The notes under the pieces were generated by a model. The model was not told where the DNA came from. It worked only from the letters and a program-made list of their open reading frames with translations, and searched no databases. A stretch of 10,827 bases of DNA, from assembly GCA_023388235.1 (NCBI GenBank), contig JAEWGQ010000035.1, positions 1 to 10,827 of the forward strand, read 5' to 3'. Of this stretch, positions 6,706 to 10,827 are shown piece after piece. The translations under genes were made by a program, and so were the position numbers. Each line of letters begins with the position of its first letter. Within the stretch, counting starts at the first letter, position 1. The DNA comes from Actinomycetes bacterium. GTDB taxonomy: Bacteria > Actinomycetota > Actinomycetes > Actinomycetales > Cellulomonadaceae.

Positions 6706-6918
6706 ATGACCACCGTGACGTTCGACGTCTCCTACGGCACCCGCGCCGTCCCGCTCCGCCTGCCCTACCTGTCGGTGCGCCGCCGCCGGGCCGCCGCCGC
6801 CCGGCGCGCCCTGCCGTCGGGGGCGACCGCCACCGCCCGCACGGCCGCGCTCGCCGTCGCCGCCCGCGAGGCCGCGCTGGACCGGGCGCTCGCGCTGCGC
6901 GCCGGCGCCGGGGTCTGA
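6706..6918 (+). CDS. Small Arg/Ala-rich protein (70 residues), unknown function
   Basis: I do not recognise this protein. It begins MTTVTFDVSYGTRAVPLRLP, then YLSVRRRR at 21-28, and then consists mainly of Ala and Arg with helix-forming composition, including TARTAALAVAAREAALDRALAL at about 43-64 (heptad-like hydrophobic spacing). It has no signal peptide and no clear membrane segment; the net charge is strongly positive. It starts one base after the regulator stop and has a near-ideal ribosome site, so it is co-transcribed and probably coupled. Possible roles include a partner of the regulator or a nucleic-acid-binding protein; both are guesses. It ends 13 bases before the stop of the convergent GAF-EAL gene. 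The GC-rich code makes spurious frames common, so the ribosome site is the main evidence that it is real. Confidence 0.65.
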   Translation: MTTVTFDVSYGTRAVPLRLPYLSVRRRRAAAARRALPSGATATARTAALAVAAREAALDRALALRAGAGV

Positions 6919-6931
6919 CCGCCGGGCCGGT

Positions 6932-8200
6932 CTAGCCGGCGACGTCCTCCCACGGCGCCGGGCGACCCAGCAGGTACCCCTGGCCGTACCCGACGCCCAG
7001 GGCGAGCAGCGTCTCGCGCTCCCCCGCGGTCTCGACGCCCTCCGCCACCAGGGAGGACCCGAGGGCGCCGGCGAAGTCGACCACCGCCCGCACGAGCGCC
7101 TGCCGGACCGGGTCGGTGTCGACGTCCCGGACGAGGGCCAGGTCGAGCTTGATGGTGCTGGGCCGCAGCTGCAGCACGTGCCGCAGGCTGGAGAACCCGG
7201 CGCCCGCGTCGTCCACCGACACGTGCAGGCCGGCCGCCTTGAGCCGCTCGGTCACCGCCACCAGCGCGCCGTAGTCGTGCACCGGCGTGTGCTCGGTGAC
7301 CTCGACCCCGACGGCCGCCGCGTGCGGCAGCAGCATCTCGGCGCTGCGCGGGTCCAGCAGCGCCTCGGCCGACAGGTTCACCGCCAGCCGCACCCCCGGC
7401 GGCAGGTCCGGCACCCGGGTCAGGGCGCGCGCCGCGGCCAGCAGCTCGAGGTCCACGCCGATCCCCGCGGCCGTCGCCGCCGCGAACGCGTGCGCCGGCG
7501 TGGGGAACCGCGCGGTGTCGAACCGGGACAGCGCCTCGAGGCCGACGACCTCCCCCGTCGCGAGCCGCACGACGGGCTGGAACACCGTCCGCAGGTCGCC
7601 GGTCGCCAGCACCTCGCGCACCCAGCGCACCCGCTCCGACACCCCGGGCCGGTGCGGCAGCCCGTACACGCCCATGCGGTCCTCGACCAGCGCGGCGGCC
7701 AGCCCGACCACCCGCGCCGCGTCCTCGTCCAGCAGCGGGTTCGCGCCCCGCCCCAGGCAGCACAGCATCCCCACCGCGTCGCCGTCGGGGCCGCGCAGCG
7801 GGGCGCCGACGTAGGACCCGATGCCGAGCTCCGCGGTCACCGCGAGCTCGCGCGCCACCGGGTGCCGGCGCGCGTCCGGCAGCACCCCGGGCAGCACCCC
7901 GGCCAGGACGCGCACGCAGTACGTCTCGTCCAGCTCGCGGGCGTCGCCGACGGCCATCTGCATCGGGCCGGTCTCCGCGCTCGTCGCCAGCACCACCTCG
8001 GCGGACGTCGTCAGGCCGGACAGGAACGCGATGTCCATCCCGAGGTGCTCGCGCACCCGGTCGAGGATCTGCTGCAGGTCCCGCGCCCGGGCCGCCTCCC
8101 CGTCGCGGGCGGGGCCGCCGCCCGGCGCGGCACGCCCGGGCACGACGCGTTCGGGCGCGACGGCCTGCGTGGACGGTGGACGGTCCTCGGCGACACTCAC
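6932..8200 (-). CDS. GAF-EAL cyclic-di-GMP phosphodiesterase (sensor-type)
   Basis: The 422-residue soluble protein has a Pro/Ala-rich N-terminus, a GAF-like sensory domain (about 37-178, with LDETYCVRVLAGVLP near 90-104 and GSYVGAPLRGPDG near 128-140) and an EAL domain (about 190-418). The residues needed to cleave cyclic-di-GMP to pGpG are present: E222 in EALSR, N275 in NLS, E300 in EVTE, D330-D331 in DDAGAGFSS, K351 in KLD, E387 in AEGVE and Q407 in GQGY. The usual DDFGTGYSS is altered outside the metal-binding pair. There is no GGDEF domain. A phosphodiesterase controlled by a GAF-bound signal is therefore likely. I chose GTG 8200, with AGGGGG four bases upstream and a TAGGCT -10 box further up, over a 28-codon longer frame from 8284 that would run through the promoter. 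Confidence 0.9.
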   Translation of the reverse strand: MSVAEDRPPSTQAVAPERVVPGRAAPGGGPARDGEAARARDLQQILDRVREHLGMDIAFLSGLTTSAEVVLATSAETGPMQMAVGDARELDETYCVRVLAGVLPGVLPDARRHPVARELAVTAELGIGSYVGAPLRGPDGDAVGMLCCLGRGANPLLDEDAARVVGLAAALVEDRMGVYGLPHRPGVSERVRWVREVLATGDLRTVFQPVVRLATGEVVGLEALSRFDTARFPTPAHAFAAATAAGIGVDLELLAAARALTRVPDLPPGVRLAVNLSAEALLDPRSAEMLLPHAAAVGVEVTEHTPVHDYGALVAVTERLKAAGLHVSVDDAGAGFSSLRHVLQLRPSTIKLDLALVRDVDTDPVRQALVRAVVDFAGALGSSLVAEGVETAGERETLLALGVGYGQGYLLGRPAPWEDVAG

Positions 8201-8234
8201 GCGGCCCCCTGGCACAGGCGATGACGACCCGGCC

Positions 8235-8240
8235 AGCCTA
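8235..8240 (-). promoter_or_regulatory. Probable -10 box of the GAF-EAL gene
   Basis: TAGGCT on the minus strand fits TANNNT and would start transcription near 8228, leaving about 28 bases before GTG 8200. No convincing -35 was seen. The 137-base gap 8201-8337 also must hold the divergent promoter of the OsmC-family gene; CAGGAT at 8324-8329 is the only candidate I noticed there, and it may instead be part of the ribosome site. Confidence 0.4.
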
Positions 8241-8337
8241 GTGACGCGCGGCCCGGCCACCACCGGGCGGCGGCCGGATCTCACCCGGGTGGACGTGCAC
8301 CTGCCGAGCCGCGCGCCCCGTGACAGGATCGGGCCTC

Positions 8338-8814
8338 ATGGAGCCCTCGACCGCCCCCGCCACCGCCGCCGACCCGGCCGCGGCACCCCCGCAGACCCCC
8401 GCGGCCCCGGACCGGCTGTGGGTCGAGCGGACCGGCACCCGCACGTACACCGGGCGCAACGCCCGCGGTGCCGAGGTCAGCATCGGCCCCACCGAGGCCG
8501 GCGCCGTGTTCACCCCCGGCGAGCTGCTGAAGATCGCCCTGGCCGGCTGCTCCGGCATGAGCGCCGACCACGCCCTGAGCCACCGGCTCGGCGACGACGT
8601 CGCCGTCACCGTCGAGGTCGAGGGCGCGAACCTCCGCGAGGAGGACCGCTACCCGCACCTGCAGGAGCGGATGGTCGTCGACCTCACCGGCCTGGACGAG
8701 GCGACCCGGGAGCGGCTGCTGCGCGTCGTGCACCGCGCGGTCGACGAGCACTGCACCGTCGGCCGCACCCTGACCGCCGGGGCCACCGTCGAGCTCGAGG
8801 TCGTCGGCGGGTGA
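8338..8814 (+). CDS. OsmC/Ohr-superfamily protein (thiol-based peroxide defence)
   Basis: A 158-residue protein of the OsmC fold, whose members reduce organic and other hydroperoxides in the cytoplasm with a redox cysteine pair. Both cysteines are present: Cys71 in LALAGCSGMSADHAL-type context at the start of the central helix, and Cys139 in EHCTVGRTL. The second motif reads CTVG where CPVS is common. Glu62 in GELL is in the usual position of a conserved acidic residue. The first 25 residues are Ala/Pro-rich and probably disordered. I chose ATG 8338 (AGGA nine bases before) over GTG 8320, which has no ribosome site. Its stop shares GTGA with the next gene. The exact subfamily and physiological substrate are not determined. 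Confidence 0.9.
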   Translation: MEPSTAPATAADPAAAPPQTPAAPDRLWVERTGTRTYTGRNARGAEVSIGPTEAGAVFTPGELLKIALAGCSGMSADHALSHRLGDDVAVTVEVEGANLREEDRYPHLQERMVVDLTGLDEATRERLLRVVHRAVDEHCTVGRTLTAGATVELEVVGG

Positions 8815-9539
8815 GCCGCCGGACCCCGATCGTCGACGCGGCCCTGGACCGGGCCGTCACGATCCCGTCCGCGACGATCCACGCCCACGTCGACCAGGTC
8901 CGCCGCAAGCACCCGCACGCCGGCCCGCAGGAGGTCGTCGAGCTGCTGGAGCGCGAGTACCTGCTGGTCGTGCAGGGCACGGGCGGCGCCGTGGGCGCGG
9001 TCGCCGCCGCTCCGGCCGTGGGCACCGGGGTCGCGCTCGCCCTGACGGTGGGCGACGTCGCCACGTTCTTCGGGGCGTCCGCCGCGTTCTCGCTGGCCGT
9101 CGCGAGCGTGCACGGCATCGAGGTGCAGGACGCCGACCGCCGGCGGGCGCTGCTGCTCGCCACGATCCTCGGCGAGTCCGGCGCGAAGGCGGTCGCCGAC
9201 GCCGGCGGCCTGCGCACGGTGAACGTCGCGCGCGCCCTGCTCACCCGGATGCCCACCGGCACCATCCGCCGCGTCAACGCCCGGCTCACCCGGCAGCTCT
9301 TCCGCCGCCAGCTGGCCCGGCAGAGCGGGCTGGCCCTCGGCCGGCTGGTGCCGTTCGGGGTCGGCGTCGTCATCGGGGTCACCGGCGCCCGGGCGCTCGG
9401 CCGCACCGTGGTCGAGGGCGCGCGGCGGGCGTTCGGCCCGGCGCCCGCGACGTTCGGCGATCGGGTCCTCGTGGTCGAGACCGGCGCCGAGCCCCGCCTG
9501 GTGGGCGCCCCGCGCCCGCCCGCACCGCCGGCCCCCTGA
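8811..9539 (+). CDS. Uncharacterised actinobacterial membrane protein
   Basis: A 242-residue protein of a type I have seen as a hypothetical protein in many actinobacteria; no function is known to me. Residues 1-50 are soluble and helical (AHVDQVRRKHPHAGPQEVVE). A long Gly/Ala/Val-rich hydrophobic stretch follows (about 53-101), broken by GDVATFFGASAAF, and a second lies near 176-198 within RLVPFGVGVVIGVTGARALG, followed by RTVVEGARRAFG, which appears to be the family signature. The C-terminus is Pro-rich. The hydrophobic glycine-rich character resembles EcsC-like proteins, but I would not assign that family. The GTG start overlaps the OsmC-family stop (GTGA), so translation is coupled. A terminator hairpin follows. 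Confidence 0.82.
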   Translation: MSRRTPIVDAALDRAVTIPSATIHAHVDQVRRKHPHAGPQEVVELLEREYLLVVQGTGGAVGAVAAAPAVGTGVALALTVGDVATFFGASAAFSLAVASVHGIEVQDADRRRALLLATILGESGAKAVADAGGLRTVNVARALLTRMPTGTIRRVNARLTRQLFRRQLARQSGLALGRLVPFGVGVVIGVTGARALGRTVVEGARRAFGPAPATFGDRVLVVETGAEPRLVGAPRPPAPPAP

Positions 9540-9549
9540 GCCCCGCACC

Positions 9550-9575
9550 CCCGGCCCCCGCGACCGGGGGCCGGG
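9550..9575. terminator. GC-rich hairpin between convergent genes
   Basis: An 11-bp perfect stem (CCCGGCCCCCG... at 9550-9560 pairing with 9565-9575) closes a four-base loop CGAC. It lies 10 bases after the stop of the membrane protein gene and 8 bases after the stop of the aldo/keto reductase gene, read on the opposite strand. No T-run follows, as is usual for actinobacterial terminators. Being symmetric, it can serve both strands. Confidence 0.75.
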
Positions 9576-9583
9576 CGGCACGG

Positions 9584-10570
9584 TCACCAGCGGTCGTGCA
9601 CGTGCTCCCGGATGCGCTCGTCGTAGATCGCGCGGAACCGGTCCAGCGTGTCCGGGTCCAGCGGCGGGATCAGCGCGGCGTCCGCGTTGCCGCGGGCCTG
9701 CTCGGGGTTGCGGGCCCCGGGGATCACCGTGGACACGCCGGGCTGGTCGATGATCCACCGCAGCGCGAGCTGCGCGGTCGTCGTGCCCGCGGGCGTGAGG
9801 GCCGCGACCTCGCGGGCGGCCGCGACGCCGACCTCGTACGGGACGCCGGAGAACGTCTCGCCGACGTCGAACGCCTCGCCGTGCCGGTTGTAGGCGCGGT
9901 GGTCGTCGGGGGCGAACTCGGTGTGCTCGTCGTACTTGCCGGACAGCAGGCCGCTGGCCAGCGGCACGCGGGCGATGATGCCGACGCCCGCCTCCGCCGC
10001 GGCGGGCAGCACGCGCTCCAGCGGCTTGCGCCGGAAGGCGTTGAGGATGATCTGCACGGTCGCGACGTGCGGACGGGCGATCGCGGTGAGCGCCTCGTCC
10101 ACGGTCTCGACCGAGACGCCGTACGCCGCGACCCGGCCCTCGTCGACGAGGGTGTCCAGGGCGTCGTAGGTCGCGTCGCGGCCCAGCACCTCGGTCGGGG
10201 GGCAGTGCAGCTGCACCAGGTCGAGCGTGTCGACGCCCAGGTTGGCCCGGGACCGGTCGGTCCACGCCCGGAACGCGTCGAGCGTGTACGCCCCGGCGAC
10301 GTGCGGGTCGGCGCGGCGGCCCATCTTGGTGGCGACCGTGATGCCCGAGCCGGGCCGCTCCCGCAGGAACCGGCCGATCAGGGACTCGCTGCGCCCGTCG
10401 CCGTACACGTCGGCCGTGTCGAAGAACGTCACCCCCGCGTCGGCGGCGGCCGCGAGCACCGCCAGCGCGTCGTCCTCGGCGACCGCGCCCCAGTCCGCGC
10501 CGAGCTGCCAGCAGCCCAGCCCGACGACCCCGACGTCCCGTCCCGTCCTGCCCAGCGTCCTCGTCTGCAT
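9584..10570 (-). CDS. Aldo/keto reductase, NAD(P)H-dependent oxidoreductase
   Basis: A 328-residue cytoplasmic enzyme with the (beta/alpha)8 fold that reduces aldehydes or ketones with NADPH. The full catalytic tetrad is present: Asp51 and Tyr56 in FFDTADVYGDGRSE, Lys82 in VATKMG and His122 in LVQLHCP. Other family marks are NLGVDTLDLVQLH near 110-122, GVSVETVDEA near 151-160, a substrate/cofactor stretch IIARVPLASGLLSGKY near 198-213, and the C-terminal cofactor-binding segment VSTVIPGARNPEQARGN near 279-295. It starts at ATG 10570; there is no Shine-Dalgarno motif, but TAGCCT lies six bases upstream, suggesting a leaderless mRNA. It is a lone gene, convergent with the membrane protein gene and divergent from the right-edge gene. 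The physiological substrate cannot be deduced. Confidence 0.95.
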   Translation of the reverse strand: MQTRTLGRTGRDVGVVGLGCWQLGADWGAVAEDDALAVLAAAADAGVTFFDTADVYGDGRSESLIGRFLRERPGSGITVATKMGRRADPHVAGAYTLDAFRAWTDRSRANLGVDTLDLVQLHCPPTEVLGRDATYDALDTLVDEGRVAAYGVSVETVDEALTAIARPHVATVQIILNAFRRKPLERVLPAAAEAGVGIIARVPLASGLLSGKYDEHTEFAPDDHRAYNRHGEAFDVGETFSGVPYEVGVAAAREVAALTPAGTTTAQLALRWIIDQPGVSTVIPGARNPEQARGNADAALIPPLDPDTLDRFRAIYDERIREHVHDRW

Positions 10571-10576
10571 GGCGCG

Positions 10577-10582
10577 AGGCTA
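10577..10582 (-). promoter_or_regulatory. Probable -10 box for a leaderless aldo/keto reductase mRNA
   Basis: TAGCCT on the minus strand fits TANNNT and ends exactly six bases before ATG 10570, the same geometry as the winged-helix regulator promoter. No good -35 is visible. A 10-bp palindrome CCCGCGCGGG (10583-10592) adjoins it. Confidence 0.4.
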
Positions 10583-10625
10583 CCCGCGCGGGCGGGTCGT
10601 GCGCGCCACGGGCGGGGCGCCGCGA

Positions 10626-10631
10626 GAGGAT
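10626..10631 (+). promoter_or_regulatory. Possible -10 box for the right-edge gene
   Basis: GAGGAT matches the A2/T6 core of the -10 consensus. A start near 10638 would give a leader of about 69 bases before GTG 10707. It could equally serve a leaderless GTG at 10638, in the same frame. The rest of 10571-10706 shows no other feature. Confidence 0.25.
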
Positions 10632-10706
10632 GGCGGGGTGCGCCCGGCGGGCGACGACCGCGGGCGCCCCGCCCCGGTGGCCGGGTGCGCGGGCAGGGGG
10701 ACACCG

Positions 10707-10827
10707 GTGCCGGTACGGGACCGCGACGGGACGCCGTGGGCGCGGGTCGCCCGCGTGCTGCCGCTGGACGCCGACGCGGCGTGGCGGCTGGTGGCGGACG
10801 CCCGGCACCACGCGCGGTGGGTGCCGC
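10707..10827 (+). CDS. N-terminal part of a possible SRPBCC-type protein (partial)
   Basis: The gene runs off the right edge after 40 codons. It starts at GTG 10707, six bases after AGGGGG, and reads VPVRDRDGTPWARVARVLPL followed by DADAAWRLVADARHHARWVP. The pattern of a beta-strand, then a D-A-AAWRLV-DA helix and an H-x-RW-P segment recalls the opening of SRPBCC (START/polyketide cyclase-like) proteins, which bind hydrophobic ligands in a helix-grip fold. With so little visible this is tentative. An in-frame GTG at 10638 would add a low-complexity Arg/Pro/Gly leader and is less likely. It is divergent from the aldo/keto reductase gene. Confidence 0.55.
   Translation, partial: MPVRDRDGTPWARVARVLPLDADAAWRLVADARHHARWVP

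Noticed and set aside
6917..6932. Small inverted repeat GACCG-N6-CGGTC between the small protein gene and the GAF-EAL gene as a terminator
   Set aside because: The stem is only five base pairs and is expected by chance at this GC content; no T-run follows. It is possible but not supported.
8201..8284. A 28-residue N-terminal extension of the GAF-EAL protein starting at GTG 8284
   Set aside because: It runs through a TAGGCT -10 box, has no ribosome site and adds a low-complexity Arg/Pro/Ser leader; GTG 8200 has AGGGGG upstream.
10583..10592. Palindrome CCCGCGCGGG beside the aldo/keto reductase -10 box as an operator
   Set aside because: Short GC-only palindromes are common in this sequence, and there is only one copy.
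10640..10667. Seven-bp inverted repeat (GCGCCCG / CGGGCGC) in the leader of the right-edge gene as a riboswitch or attenuator
   Set aside because: No conserved riboswitch core, T-run or leader peptide is visible; a stem of this size is unremarkable in GC-rich DNA.
8649..10811. A 720-codon minus-strand open frame spanning the OsmC, membrane protein and aldo/keto reductase genes
   Set aside because: It crosses the terminator hairpin and three confident genes in other frames, and its translation is Arg/Gly/Pro-rich without domain features.
1..10827. Mobile elements, CRISPR arrays, tRNA or rRNA genes
   Set aside because: I found no transposase or integrase motifs, terminal repeats, spaced repeat arrays or tRNA-like cloverleaf ends; the base composition is even apart from the short AT-rich operator.

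Overview
The window is very GC-rich, uses GTG starts freely, and shows G/C-ending codons, strong AGGAGG-type ribosome sites and leaderless-type promoters (TANNNT six bases before the start codon). All this points to a high-GC actinobacterium. A carbohydrate-degrading member of the Cellulomonadaceae/Micrococcales would fit, but that placement is an inference from gene content.

Left half (1-5981, all on the minus strand): one sugar-uptake and degradation operon, read right to left. It begins with a ROK-family repressor, followed by two MalF/MalG-type permeases, a MalE-type lipoprotein, a compact cytoplasmic GH15-type glycosidase, and the start of another gene cut by the window edge (possibly a second glycosidase). 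The first genes overlap (GTGA and an 8-base overlap). A TTGACG promoter whose -10 lies inside an AT-rich inverted repeat (5941-5960) sits before the ROK gene, so autorepression relieved by a sugar is the natural reading. No ATPase gene is present, so a shared MsiK-type ATPase elsewhere in the genome is expected. An 11-bp perfect inverted repeat separates the binding-protein gene from the glycosidase gene and may set their relative expression.

Middle (6009-6918, plus strand): an ArsR-like winged-helix regulator, probably leaderless, preceded by three overlapping 16-bp dyads with a strict 14-bp period (CGCAA-N6-TTGCG). It is followed after one base by a 70-residue Arg/Ala-rich small protein of unknown function with an excellent ribosome site. 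This is the least explained part of the window.

Right half (6932-10827): a minus-strand GAF-EAL protein with all expected cyclic-di-GMP phosphodiesterase residues; a divergent plus-strand pair made of an OsmC-family protein and an uncharacterised actinobacterial membrane protein joined by a GTGA overlap; a GC-rich terminator hairpin; a minus-strand aldo/keto reductase; and the start of a plus-strand gene, perhaps SRPBCC-type, cut by the right edge. I saw no rRNA, tRNA, CRISPR array, insertion sequence or phage gene.
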